Positions 9,189 to 18,247 of a stretch of DNA of 64,000 nucleotides are shown in pieces. Numbering within the stretch: the first letter of the stretch is position 1; every line of letters begins with the position of its first letter. The stretch comes from an uncultured Shewanella sp. (lineage in GTDB: Bacteria > Pseudomonadota > Gammaproteobacteria > Enterobacterales > Shewanellaceae). Below the pieces are notes generated by a model. The model was given only the letters and a program-made list of their open reading frames with translations, did not search any database and was not told the origin of the DNA. The stretch is from the NCBI RefSeq assembly GCF_947497935.1, contig NZ_CANMIO010000018.1:1-64000 (forward strand), given 5' to 3'. The position numbers and the translations under genes are program-made.

Positions 9189-10229
9189 TCAAAATACAAA
9201 ACTCACAGCAAGACTTACGAGATTGACATCTGAATTCTCATTATAGACGAGTGGCGAAGTGACAAATTGAGCTCGATTGTCCTCCCCTTGAGAAAGAATT
9301 GCCTGGTATTCAAGGTTCAGAGAAATACTTGAGGTCACATCATATCTGACCCCAACAGTCACCCCTTTTGACTTACGCAACTGATGGCTCTCTGCATAAG
9401 TAAGATAAGGCGATAGGTCGTCAAAAGCGTAGATCACTGAGGCATACCAGTTAGCTTGCAACCTATCCAACTCGACCTCCGCCATCCATAGCCAAGACTC
9501 ATAGCTGTACTCCGCCCCTACCGTGTATATATCTAACGTACTTTTCTCGACGGCAGGAAGTTGTGTGTATTCCACTTGCATAAATCCGCTATGGAGCCGG
9601 TAATTAAAGCCGACCAAATCGACATAAATACCCGCCATATACTCGGTATCAAACTGCAATACGCTCCCAGCGATCTCAACCTCATTTAGTCTATCGAAGC
9701 CATAATAAGGAGAAATAGTTAATAACAGCTCATCAGAAACATCGTAATTCCATGCCAAAGAAAGACCATCATAAAAAGTAAACCCTAAGAGACTGTCATA
9801 TACCTCCTGAGGAGGTCTTATCCAAGGATAGGCTTGGCCAACATAATAATATTCAGAAACCAAAAATAGCGGTATACGCAAGCGCCCTGCTCTGACTTCA
9901 AAATCATCATATTCATATGACAAATAGGCCCATTCAAGCTCAGGATCACTCCAATCATCTTGAGTGCGCTTTACCACTTGTCCCGATGCACTCAAGCTAT
10001 CAAACACATCGATATCCAGCTGTAAGCCAAATATCGTGTCACAGTCGTAACAGGTCTCATCGGTAATTTCTCGGCTAATAAATAAGGGGGTGCGATTATC
10101 ACTCTGACTGATCGCTGTAGATCCAAATCCCCCAAGGGCAATCTTGTCGCTAAGCTCAATACTCGCCTGCACTTCAGGCAAAAATATCAGAGGAGGTAAC
10201 GCTATAAATAATAGACGGCGAAATAACAT
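9189..10229 (-). CDS. Outer-membrane porin-like beta-barrel protein
   Basis: 346 aa. Signal peptide to VQA (residue 22), then alternating beta strands with many aromatic residues, ending in AVSFVF as outer-membrane barrels do. It has phrases typical of uncharacterised porin-like proteins of gammaproteobacteria (VRAGRLRIPLFLVSEYYYVGQAYPWIRPPQEVYDS split over strands). A C-x2-C (CYDC, about residues 58-61) near the N-terminus is unusual for a porin. It begins two bases after the stop of the PstS-like gene, whose end carries the GAGGGAGAG ribosome site, so the two are co-translated. The substrate is unknown. The neighbouring hybrid kinase is divergent from this pair. Confidence 0.75.
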   Translation of the reverse strand: MLFRRLLFIALPPLIFLPEVQASIELSDKIALGGFGSTAISQSDNRTPLFISREITDETCYDCDTIFGLQLDIDVFDSLSASGQVVKRTQDDWSDPELEWAYLSYEYDDFEVRAGRLRIPLFLVSEYYYVGQAYPWIRPPQEVYDSLLGFTFYDGLSLAWNYDVSDELLLTISPYYGFDRLNEVEIAGSVLQFDTEYMAGIYVDLVGFNYRLHSGFMQVEYTQLPAVEKSTLDIYTVGAEYSYESWLWMAEVELDRLQANWYASVIYAFDDLSPYLTYAESHQLRKSKGVTVGVRYDVTSSISLNLEYQAILSQGEDNRAQFVTSPLVYNENSDVNLVSLAVSFVF

Positions 10230-10231
10230 GG

Positions 10232-10729
10232 CTACTCTCCCTCTGGCACGGTTATCAAGATATTGACTTCTTTAGGCACAGATTCGATCGGCGCATAAGC
10301 TATGCCATTGGGATTGTCGTTGAGCCACTTTAAAATCTGCTTAATATCATCGCTGTCTAACTCTTCAGGCGGCGAGCCTCTGCCAGAGAATGCACGTCCC
10401 GCCCAATAGCCGTTCATTTGCGAAACGGACTTACCGAGTAACATTTTATAAAATTCTTCTCTGTGAATTGACGTTTCTGGAAGGTCTACTAGGATGATTT
10501 TTAAGCTACCCGATATTTTCTTCGTCTTACCTCGATAAAGCATTCTTGCCTTGCTTTTACTTAACGCTGGCAAGTCATCATTGAGACTAAAAATGGCAAA
10601 CTCAACATCGCTGTTTTCATCGACGTAGGCCTCTAACGCTAGGGCGGATGGAGAAGTACAATGGAGCGTCAACATGATGAAAGTCTGAAAACAGACAAGC
10701 CGAGCTCGTTCGCTTAATCCCTTAAACAT
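10232..10729 (-). CDS. Short PstS-like periplasmic substrate-binding protein
   Basis: 165 aa from the ATG at 10729, chosen because GAGGGT precedes it; a TTG 12 bases upstream is the alternative. The signal peptide ends near ALA. The middle and end (KIILVDLPETSIHREEFYKMLLG, and NPNGIAYAPIES) resemble the second lobe of phosphate-type binding proteins, a short family often annotated as phosphate ABC transporter substrate-binding. It is half the length of true PstS and has no ABC permease or ATPase nearby. With the porin-like gene downstream and the divergent hybrid kinase, it is more likely a ligand-presenting sensor partner than a transporter part. That role is inference. Confidence 0.6.
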   Translation of the reverse strand: MFKGLSERARLVCFQTFIMLTLHCTSPSALALEAYVDENSDVEFAIFSLNDDLPALSKSKARMLYRGKTKKISGSLKIILVDLPETSIHREEFYKMLLGKSVSQMNGYWAGRAFSGRGSPPEELDSDDIKQILKWLNDNPNGIAYAPIESVPKEVNILITVPEGE

Positions 10730-10831
10730 TAAAACCCTCAATCCTAGATAGTTTTTGTACTATGCTGAATATAGTCAAGGGGAAGTTAAACTACAAGAAC
10801 ACAGCTAACTTGTTCAATTCATGGAGTAGAA

Positions 10832-13489
10832 ATGAACATATTGAATCACATTTCTATAAAAATACGCATGTTAGCCCTAGTGCTATTACCGCTGATTTTT
10901 GCCTCATTCTTATTAATCTTAGAGGTCAAAAAACAGAGTGATAATGTCCAAGCATTAAATACTCTCAACAGTAAAGTTAGCTTTCTCGAATCTTTCTCCC
11001 TGCTCAATAGACATATCAACCAAACCAGAGAGCGACTACTCAAACACAATATTCAGGTGATTGCAGACGCCTTCACTTTCGAGCTCAACAAATTAAGGCT
11101 GCTACTACCACAAGCTTTTACAAGCCAAAATACCTTAGAGATGGCGTCTTGGTTAGATACCACCAGTAAAGCAGTCGATGAGATGACGAGTGTTGATGCC
11201 GAAAGCTTAGGAGACTGGTCGACTTGGTTCTATGAGCTACAGCTGCAAGCCCTCAACACCCTAGAAAAAGACCATTCTGGGATCAATAACGATATCAATC
11301 GACAACTTACCATCCTATACCAACTCCAATGGCTGTCATTATGGTCCGCAGAAGAAAAATGGCTTATCAATCAATTACTACTCACCCCTAATGATGCCGA
11401 ACTTCTCAGCCAGTTAAACGCTATCACTGAGCGCCAACAGCATTACGTTGAACGCTTTATTGATATCAATGCTAATCCTGTACAGGTCTCACTATTGCTC
11501 AGTACTTTTTCAGATCCCGTCTTTGAGCAGAGTTACCAATTAAGAAGCCAGATTTTAAGTCAACAGCGACTAACGAATACTGCCAATATCAGTTTAGAAG
11601 CATTCAGCCAGCGCCTCGATTTAATCCAGTATGTAGTGGGAGCATTCTCCACTGAGCTCACTAACAATATTCAGAGTGAGATCGCCAATTCTAAAAAATT
11701 AATCTGGCTATTTTGCGCAGCACTGTTCGGCTCCTTAGTCCTCATTATCATCATAGGGGCTAACCTCTATAGGCGGCTCATTAGCTACCTCAGCCATGTT
11801 ATTAACACCATGTCGAAGATTGAGGAGACACATGACTATTCTAAAAAAATCAACGAAGAGGGCCGCGATGAGCTAAGCCTTTTCTCTGTCACCCTCAACA
11901 AGCTTATAAATGAACGTCACCTAAACGAACTAAAAATACTGCAGGCAAAACAAGAGGCAGAAAAAGCCAATCAGGCTAAGAGTTCATTTCTGGCCAACAT
12001 GTCCCATGAAATTAGAACCCCACTCAATGGGATCATCGGCATGTCAGATATCATGGCTAGCACAGAGTTGACAGCTATTCAGAGTGAGCACTTGCAGACA
12101 ATTGAGACTTCATCACAGGCTCTGTTAATTTTAATCAACGATATACTCGACCTATCTAAGATTGAATCAGGCAAACTTTCTGTCACCAATACCAATACCG
12201 ATATTGCCGAAGTGGTTTACGACACGATTTCAATGGTGTTGCCTAAGGTGACGGAGAAAAACCTCACATTAGAGCTCGAAATTGATGATGCGACTCCGTA
12301 CCTAATCTCCCTAGACGATCATCGTCTGAGGCAAGTGCTGATGAACTTGCTCTCTAACGCAGTTAAATTCACCCAAGAGGGGGGGATCAAACTGGTTGTC
12401 TCTTGTCAAAAAATCCAGGACGCTAGCCATATACTTATCAGCGTCCACGATACTGGGATTGGAATTGAAAAAGAGAAACAGCAGCAGATCTTCTCTCCAT
12501 TTACTCAAGAAGATATCACCACCACTCGTCAATTTGGGGGGACCGGGCTAGGACTCACTATTTGCAAACAGTTAATCGAACTGATGGGAGGAGAGATCTC
12601 TGTTAACTCAGTTAAAGGTGAAGGCAGCTGCTTCACTATTTCACTGACGCCAAAAATTATTACCCTAGAGAAATCTGTCACGAGCCAATTTGAACCATTA
12701 AAGGCAGCAATCATTTCAAAAAACGCCCAGCTAAATGACGTGCTCAACAAGGAATGCAAACGACATGGGTTCTGTATCAACTACCGCTATCAATCTTGTT
12801 TCGATCTGCTTCAAGCTAAACAGACATTCGATCTACTGTTTGTCGATAATCAGTCATCGACAAGAGATGGACTCGCTAGCCTAAATGAGCTACTGAGACA
12901 GAAAAATATCTTCACCATTGCTATTAACTCTCTGGATGAAAAGCGCCATTTAGACAATATAGATGCAATCGTGACTCTACCGCTGCTGGGTAACCGTTTT
13001 CGCAACGCCATACAGAATGGAGTGCAAAGTCGTAAGCTAAGACAGAAACAGATATTAGATAAACAACTTAGCCATAGCAGTAAGCCTATCAAGGCTGAGA
13101 GAATGAATCAGGTGATCCTGATTGTCGAAGACAATCTAGTGAATCAAAAGGTGGCCTCTTTACAGCTCACTCAAGCGGGGTTTGATTTTATTATTGCCAG
13201 TAATGGCCAAGAAGCTTTAGATTTCATCAGTACAGGCAATGCTATCCACGCCATTCTAATGGACTGCATGATGCCGGTTATGGATGGCTTTACTGCAACC
13301 GAAAAAATCAGAGAGTGGGAACACCAGCATTCTCTTTCGAGACTCCCTATCATAGCTTTGACGGCGAGCGTGCTCGATCAAGATATTCAAAGGTGCTATC
13401 AATCGGGCATGGATGATTATCTAGCAAAGCCCTTTAAAAAAGAGGCCTTGCTGCATAAGCTAAAATCTATATCCAAACTAGCAAGTTAA
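10832..13489 (+). CDS. Hybrid sensor histidine kinase (NIT-like sensor, HAMP, HisKA, HATPase, degenerate REC, REC)
   Basis: 885 aa. TM1 at about 13-28 and TM2 at about 290-310 flank a 260-residue helical periplasmic domain resembling nitrate/nitrite-sensing (NIT) domains. Then come HAMP, HisKA with H392 in NMSHEIRTPLNG, and HATPase with N box LMNLLSNAVKF, DTGIGI and GGTGLGL. A degenerate receiver follows at about 620-720, which keeps LLFVD but lacks the usual acidic pair. The C-terminal receiver has VEDN, D811 in LMDCMMP and K in LAKPF. No Hpt domain is fused, which fits use of the separate Hpt at 8821. It is divergent from the PstS-like and porin pair, which may supply the ligand. Confidence 0.9.
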   Translation: MNILNHISIKIRMLALVLLPLIFASFLLILEVKKQSDNVQALNTLNSKVSFLESFSLLNRHINQTRERLLKHNIQVIADAFTFELNKLRLLLPQAFTSQNTLEMASWLDTTSKAVDEMTSVDAESLGDWSTWFYELQLQALNTLEKDHSGINNDINRQLTILYQLQWLSLWSAEEKWLINQLLLTPNDAELLSQLNAITERQQHYVERFIDINANPVQVSLLLSTFSDPVFEQSYQLRSQILSQQRLTNTANISLEAFSQRLDLIQYVVGAFSTELTNNIQSEIANSKKLIWLFCAALFGSLVLIIIIGANLYRRLISYLSHVINTMSKIEETHDYSKKINEEGRDELSLFSVTLNKLINERHLNELKILQAKQEAEKANQAKSSFLANMSHEIRTPLNGIIGMSDIMASTELTAIQSEHLQTIETSSQALLILINDILDLSKIESGKLSVTNTNTDIAEVVYDTISMVLPKVTEKNLTLELEIDDATPYLISLDDHRLRQVLMNLLSNAVKFTQEGGIKLVVSCQKIQDASHILISVHDTGIGIEKEKQQQIFSPFTQEDITTTRQFGGTGLGLTICKQLIELMGGEISVNSVKGEGSCFTISLTPKIITLEKSVTSQFEPLKAAIISKNAQLNDVLNKECKRHGFCINYRYQSCFDLLQAKQTFDLLFVDNQSSTRDGLASLNELLRQKNIFTIAINSLDEKRHLDNIDAIVTLPLLGNRFRNAIQNGVQSRKLRQKQILDKQLSHSSKPIKAERMNQVILIVEDNLVNQKVASLQLTQAGFDFIIASNGQEALDFISTGNAIHAILMDCMMPVMDGFTATEKIREWEHQHSLSRLPIIALTASVLDQDIQRCYQSGMDDYLAKPFKKEALLHKLKSISKLAS

Positions 13490-13664
13490 CTCATACCCGT
13501 ATCAGTATTGGACAATAGGGCGCCCACCCTCACTTCAAATTTTACAAAATCGTAAGTTTGTCTGAGCTTATCAACCAAAAGCTAGAAGATATGACGACGA
13601 GTCAGTAGCGTTCAAAAAATCAACACTTGCATCTTAGGTTTCAATACGTTGAAATGAGTTTGGC

Positions 13665-14579
13665 ATGAATGAATTTAACGAGTTTTTCTCTGAAAGTTAT
13701 TGGTGGCTCTCATTGCTTGGCGGTATTCACTGTCTAGGCCTAGGCTTTTATATCCGCTATATCTACAGTGAAAAAAATGGTAACCATAAGATCCTTGGAA
13801 ATATTTTCTGCCTTATGGCGCTGTATTTCTTTACTGGCTTACTGACCAGAAACAATGCTCCCGCCCCCATTCACCTGTTGTTCACCTTGATCATTCCAGT
13901 CTATTTTCTTGTGATGCCACTGCTCTATCTATACTGCGACCGCAGCCTCCATGATATAGAGCGTCCCGTAGGGTTTTCTCACCATTTCTATCCTGCGCTA
14001 ATACTCGCCGTCTTTGTGGTGCTGACCACTAGTTACCAAATTTTGTTTAACAAAAACGGGGTAAATATTGGATTTATCCAGCAGGCTGACATTACGAATT
14101 TAAACTTGTTAGTCATGCTCTTACCCGCACTGCTATTTATCCAAACCGGGCTATATTTTTACTATATCATTAAGATGCTAAGCCGCTATCCAGGGCGCGC
14201 CTCTCGATTGCATCAAGATAGCCTAAAAGACATCAAATTCCGTTGGTTGCTAGTACTGACCCTAGCCCTAATGAGCAACTGGCTTATCAGGGCTGTACTT
14301 GTCATTTTGCCATTTTATCTAGGCGATCAGGCCGTTATGTTCAATCAGGCTGCAACAAGATTAGCCATGCTATTAACCGTGTACATTTTAGCAATCTACG
14401 GCCTCAACCAAATCACTCGAGCCGCCTATTTACGGGGCAAGCTTGCTCAACAGCAACCGCAAAGAAATCCTATGCCAGCCAGTCAGCAGCTACTAAATTC
14501 AGAAGAGATTGCCTACTTGCAGCAATTGATGCAGGAAGATCTACTGGAAAAGCAGAAAGGGACTACGCCCAAGCCCTAA
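13665..14579 (+). CDS. Seven-TM sensor module like AraC-type membrane regulators, without HTH
   Basis: 304 aa. About seven hydrophobic segments (residues roughly 12-31, 42-57, 68-88, 104-121, 146-167, 193-214, 231-250) precede a short cytoplasmic tail ending in SEEIAYLQQLMQEDLLEKQKGTTPKP split around the stop. The 7TM part and the phrase LNSEEIAYLQQLMQED match, from memory, the segment just before the AraC helix-turn-helix in membrane AraC-family regulators. There the DNA-binding domain follows; here the protein stops. The bases after 14579 encode no HTH in any frame. It is either a truncated regulator or a free-standing sensor. No clear ribosome site precedes the ATG. It lies convergent with the TetR gene. 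Confidence 0.65.
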   Translation: MNEFNEFFSESYWWLSLLGGIHCLGLGFYIRYIYSEKNGNHKILGNIFCLMALYFFTGLLTRNNAPAPIHLLFTLIIPVYFLVMPLLYLYCDRSLHDIERPVGFSHHFYPALILAVFVVLTTSYQILFNKNGVNIGFIQQADITNLNLLVMLLPALLFIQTGLYFYYIIKMLSRYPGRASRLHQDSLKDIKFRWLLVLTLALMSNWLIRAVLVILPFYLGDQAVMFNQAATRLAMLLTVYILAIYGLNQITRAAYLRGKLAQQQPQRNPMPASQQLLNSEEIAYLQQLMQEDLLEKQKGTTPKP

Positions 14580-14655
14580 GTTCTTAGCATCGAGTTCGTT
14601 TGTAATCATTAAATTAGTGATGCTTTTAGCTATATCGCGAGCAGATATATGCTAA

Positions 14656-15249
14656 TTACACCCTGCAGCCCTGTAGGAATATTTTGATCGCCTGAGTTGA
14701 GTACAACTTAATCTCTTCATCTGATGGAACGCCCAAGCCCAACACCACATCTTGATAATAATCACCGCGTAATAAGCCGATTAACAGACTCGCGGTCAGC
14801 TCTGGATTATCTATAGCTAGCCTTTCCTCTTCCGCTTGCTGCTGCAAAAAGTCGCTCAACTTCTGGTAGAACTTATGTGGTCCTCGGGATAAGAAAAACG
14901 TCACCAACTCTTTATCACGGCGTGATTCGGTGACAATGATCCGGTACATATCAATAATCTGCTGCGAACATAAGGCCTTCAGGTATTCATAACCAAACTG
15001 ACTGAGTTGCGTCTGTAGCTCGGCTTTTTCATCGAACTGAAATGCGTTACCCACTTGCTCAGTACAACGAGTGATAACCTCAATAAGTATGCCGCGCTTA
15101 CAACCAAAATAGCTATACAGAGTCTGTTTCGAGCCACCGCAGATCTCAATGATTTGATCTAGAGTCGTTTCGGCATAGCCTTGTTCAAAAAATAATTTAG
15201 TCGCTACGTCGATGATTTTGTCTTGCTTCTTTAGCGTAGATGGACGCAT
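14656..15249 (-). CDS. TetR-family transcriptional repressor of the adjacent efflux pair
   Basis: 197 aa. The N-terminal HTH (KIIDVATKLFFEQGYAET and GGSKQTLYSYFGCKRGI) is typical TetR. The C-terminal ligand domain resembles the AefR-like type (SRGPHKFYQKLSDFL). GGAGAGG lies seven bases before the ATG. It is divergent from the membrane-fusion protein and MFS genes, and a perfect palindrome lies in the shared gap nearer to the efflux genes. The likely role is repression of the efflux operon, released by a toxic ligand. Autorepression is possible. Confidence 0.88.
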   Translation of the reverse strand: MRPSTLKKQDKIIDVATKLFFEQGYAETTLDQIIEICGGSKQTLYSYFGCKRGILIEVITRCTEQVGNAFQFDEKAELQTQLSQFGYEYLKALCSQQIIDMYRIIVTESRRDKELVTFFLSRGPHKFYQKLSDFLQQQAEEERLAIDNPELTASLLIGLLRGDYYQDVVLGLGVPSDEEIKLYSTQAIKIFLQGCRV

Positions 15250-15420
15250 TTAAGTACCTCTCCTGTATGGGCCTAATTAGAACAGGTCTCCGTTATTCAT
15301 GCAATTTAAGCCTAATGCCAATCACCATGAGATTGATATAAGCAAGCTCAAGATAAATGTTGATCCCAAGCGATCTTTTTAACATTGGTTAAAATTTAAC
15401 TTGATCTAGTTATACCAAAT

Positions 15421-15455
15421 AACTTATCGTACCGTCCAGTACAGTACGATAAGTT
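15421..15455. promoter_or_regulatory. Perfect 12-bp palindrome, probable TetR operator
   Basis: AACTTATCGTAC at 15421-15432 and GTACGATAAGTT at 15444-15455 are exact inverted copies around an 11-base spacer. The core also holds a smaller near-palindrome (TACCGT...ACAGTA). The site ends 11 bases before the ATG of the HlyD-type gene, so a bound repressor would block the start region of the efflux operon. Two overlapping symmetric elements suggest binding of two dimers. Confidence 0.75.
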
Positions 15456-15466
15456 GTAGAGATATT

Positions 15467-16489
15467 ATGAATTCCAAAATTAAAGCCGTCGTCATAAGCC
15501 TCGCCTTAACCACAATGCTTGCTATGACAGCTAAAACCTTTATCACCAATCGTGATACAGAAAAAACCAATAACGCCTATGTTCATGGTGAGATCACTCA
15601 GATAAGCGCCGAAGCCTCGGGTCGAATTACAGCGATCTTTGTCACCGATAACCAATTAGTCAAAGCGGGAGATGTACTGGCAATTATCGACCCTAGAGAC
15701 TACATAGCACGACAAGCTCAAGCTAAAGCCGCCCTAGCAATGGCGACTGCATCGCTAAGCAGCAATCAGAGCCGTACCGATTTGCAACACGTCAATATCG
15801 ATGAAACGGCTGCCCATTTAGAGATCGCACAGGCAAGTCATGACTTCGAGCAAAAGGAGTTAATTCGATATGCAAAGTTGGTTAAGACTGATGCCGTGAG
15901 TAAAACCCTGCATGATTCGCAAATTAACAAGACTCGAATCGCGAATGCCAATCTTGAGGCCGCGAAGTTTAAGTTAGCAGCTACCAAACAGCAGCTTATT
16001 AATCTACAGACAGAGCGCGCTCAGCTCCTTGCTCAGCAACAACAGGCACAAGCAAGCTTAGAGCTAGCGGAACTGGCGCTACAAGATACCCAAATTCTGG
16101 CACCGATCTCAGGCCGTATCGGTAACCGCGCCCTGCAACTGGGTAAGTTTGTCAAAGCAGGCTCAGGTGTATTGGCCATAGTGCCGACCGATAATCTATG
16201 GATAGAAGCCAACTTTAAAGAGACACAGCTCACCCACATTCAACCAGGGCAAACCGTAGAAATTGTATTGGATACGTTTCCAGATTCACCACTTACAGGC
16301 ACAGTAAGCAGCACTTCACCATCAACGGGAGCCCAGTTCAGCCTACTACCGCCTGATAACGCCACTGGCAACTTCGTTAAAGTGGTGCAACGGGTACCGG
16401 TAAAGATCGCCCTAGCGATCCCACAACCACTTAAAGGGCGGATCCTACCCGGACTCTCTGCAAAAGTTACGATCAGCACAGACAGTTAA
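15467..16489 (+). CDS. HlyD/EmrA-type membrane fusion protein
   Basis: 340 aa. One N-terminal TM (about 7-23) is followed by the biotinyl-lipoyl strand pattern (VHGEITQISAEASGRITAIFVTDNQLVKAGDVLAIID in pieces). A long alpha-helical hairpin rich in Ala, Gln and Leu (about 80-205) and a beta-barrel segment (ILAPISGRIGNRALQLGKFV, then LWIEANFKETQLTHIQPGQ) complete the fold. It bridges the inner-membrane MFS pump at 16540 to an outer-membrane channel. No TolC-like gene is adjacent. It is the first gene after the palindromic operator. Confidence 0.9.
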   Translation: MNSKIKAVVISLALTTMLAMTAKTFITNRDTEKTNNAYVHGEITQISAEASGRITAIFVTDNQLVKAGDVLAIIDPRDYIARQAQAKAALAMATASLSSNQSRTDLQHVNIDETAAHLEIAQASHDFEQKELIRYAKLVKTDAVSKTLHDSQINKTRIANANLEAAKFKLAATKQQLINLQTERAQLLAQQQQAQASLELAELALQDTQILAPISGRIGNRALQLGKFVKAGSGVLAIVPTDNLWIEANFKETQLTHIQPGQTVEIVLDTFPDSPLTGTVSSTSPSTGAQFSLLPPDNATGNFVKVVQRVPVKIALAIPQPLKGRILPGLSAKVTISTDS

Positions 16490-16539
16490 TATCGCCAACA
16501 GTTAGTACTAGTTAAACGACTTACATAGAGTAAAATATT

Positions 16540-18084
16540 ATGACCCGCCGCCTCGAACTTATACTGCTTGTTACTCTTGCGATGATCCCGTTTGGTATCG
16601 TCTCGGCTATTTATAATGCCAGTGTCAGCGACATTGCTGGTGCGCTAGGGCTATCAGCTGACGATACCTCTTGGTTCAATATTGTTTTCATCTTGACGCA
16701 ATTACTCACCCTTCCTTTAGCCTCGTGGCTCAGCTACCGCGTAGGCGCAAAAGCGCTGTTAATTCTGGGCACGACGCTTGGTTTTTTCAGCAGCTTAGTA
16801 CTAGGGTTTAGCGACAATGTCGAGATGCACTTTGTTGCCTGGGCTGTTATCGGTATTGCAGCAAGCGCGATGTTAGTCGCGGTGCAGGTTTTAGTGCTGC
16901 GTAACTTGTCGTTAAAGGATATTGCGATTGCAGAAGGCTGCATGATGTTGATGACGACACTACTGCCTATGGGGATCTATCCTTGGCTTATCGCCGAACT
17001 TGCCGAGAACGGTTTATGGCAATTCAGCTTCGCTGCGCAATCGACTCTTTATCTACTCATTTTGGCTTGGCTATGGTTACGTCCTCTCGATTATATTGAC
17101 ACAACACAAGCGGTGAAATTTAACCCTCTGCAAGCTATCTCAATGAGCGCGGCGATTACTGCTTTCACTCTAGTCTTGATGCGTGGTCAGTACTATAACT
17201 GGTTCGATAGCCCCGAATTTACTCAGTTTACTCTGCTCACAGCGGCATTAATTCTTTTGTGCGTATCAGTCATCGCAAAACAAACTGGTTGTGGCGAATT
17301 TATTCGTAGCGATGTACTTAGCTCCTTCAAGAATAAAGTCTCTATGTACAACGCAGCCCTCGCAGGTTTTGCGGTACTGGGTACCTCTATGTTGATCAGC
17401 GTCTATCTTGGCAGCGTGCTGCACTATAGCCATAGCGAGCAAGGCTGGCTGCAACTACCCGCCTTTGGCAGTATGTTGGTCGGCTTACTTATTAGCATTT
17501 GGATCTGCAACCATCCAAGGCTTAAGCCTGATGCGGTAGTGCCTATTGGTGTACTGATGATCTTACTATCGAGTGTCTCACTGTCTGGCAGTAGTGTCAG
17601 CAGTGGCGCAAGCGATATGCTGCCGGCATTAATATTACGTGGGCTTGGAGTCGGTCTACTCAACGTTACAGTTTCGATCTCGATTCTATCGAGCTTTAAA
17701 AAAGAGCATATTCCTCAGGGCGTGAGTTACTTCTATTTGTTTAGAACCTTAGGGGGCATAGTCGGTATGGCATTGTTTTCGAGGATGATGAGTGTCGAGT
17801 CCAGCAGCACCATGAGTGTGCTCGGCGAAAACTTCAATCAAATGAACGACAGCTTCATCCAGTATCAAGTGGCCATGACTCAAGTCTTGAACCAGGGCAT
17901 GTTAGAAGCCACGCCAGAGCGAGTCGCGAACTTGCTTTCCAGTCAACTGCAACTGCAAACCGCAGCGATAGCTGGGGGCAATAATTTCATGTGGTTTATC
18001 GTCTCATTATTTGTGCTCGCCCCTATCTTGATCATCGGCAAAAAGTTAGCAACGAAGTCGGCTAATCAACAGCCTAAAACTTAA
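16540..18084 (+). CDS. EmrB-like MFS multidrug efflux transporter (DHA2 type, 14 TM)
   Basis: 514 aa with about 14 hydrophobic segments. N-terminal motifs fit the DHA2 drug:H+ antiporter family (SDIAGALGLSADDTSWFNIVFILTQ in pieces, and PLASWLSYRVGAK as the loop 2-3 motif). A periplasmic loop before the last TM holds the SSSTMSVLGENFNQMND stretch typical of EmrB-like pumps. It is 50 bases downstream of the membrane fusion gene on the same strand and forms the pump pair. The substrate is unknown; regulation is probably by the divergent TetR protein. Confidence 0.9.
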   Translation: MTRRLELILLVTLAMIPFGIVSAIYNASVSDIAGALGLSADDTSWFNIVFILTQLLTLPLASWLSYRVGAKALLILGTTLGFFSSLVLGFSDNVEMHFVAWAVIGIAASAMLVAVQVLVLRNLSLKDIAIAEGCMMLMTTLLPMGIYPWLIAELAENGLWQFSFAAQSTLYLLILAWLWLRPLDYIDTTQAVKFNPLQAISMSAAITAFTLVLMRGQYYNWFDSPEFTQFTLLTAALILLCVSVIAKQTGCGEFIRSDVLSSFKNKVSMYNAALAGFAVLGTSMLISVYLGSVLHYSHSEQGWLQLPAFGSMLVGLLISIWICNHPRLKPDAVVPIGVLMILLSSVSLSGSSVSSGASDMLPALILRGLGVGLLNVTVSISILSSFKKEHIPQGVSYFYLFRTLGGIVGMALFSRMMSVESSSTMSVLGENFNQMNDSFIQYQVAMTQVLNQGMLEATPERVANLLSSQLQLQTAAIAGGNNFMWFIVSLFVLAPILIIGKKLATKSANQQPKT

Positions 18085-18247
18085 TTTAGAGCCGCTTTTG
18101 ATTTATCACAAATAAACACAATTGATTAAACATTTTTCATAGCCAACTGCGTAAAAGTTGCGCTAGTGTATTAACCCTTATTTCAAAACAATATCAAAAC
18201 AATAACAAAAAACACCAGTTAACTTATTGAAGGTTAGGAACTAATAC

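Noticed and set aside
10232..10729. Phosphate ABC importer component
   Set aside because: It is half the length of PstS and has no PstC, PstA or PstB genes nearby.
14243..14587. Frameshifted HTH of the 7TM protein
   Set aside because: The alternative frame overlapping the 3' end encodes no helix-turn-helix-like sequence.
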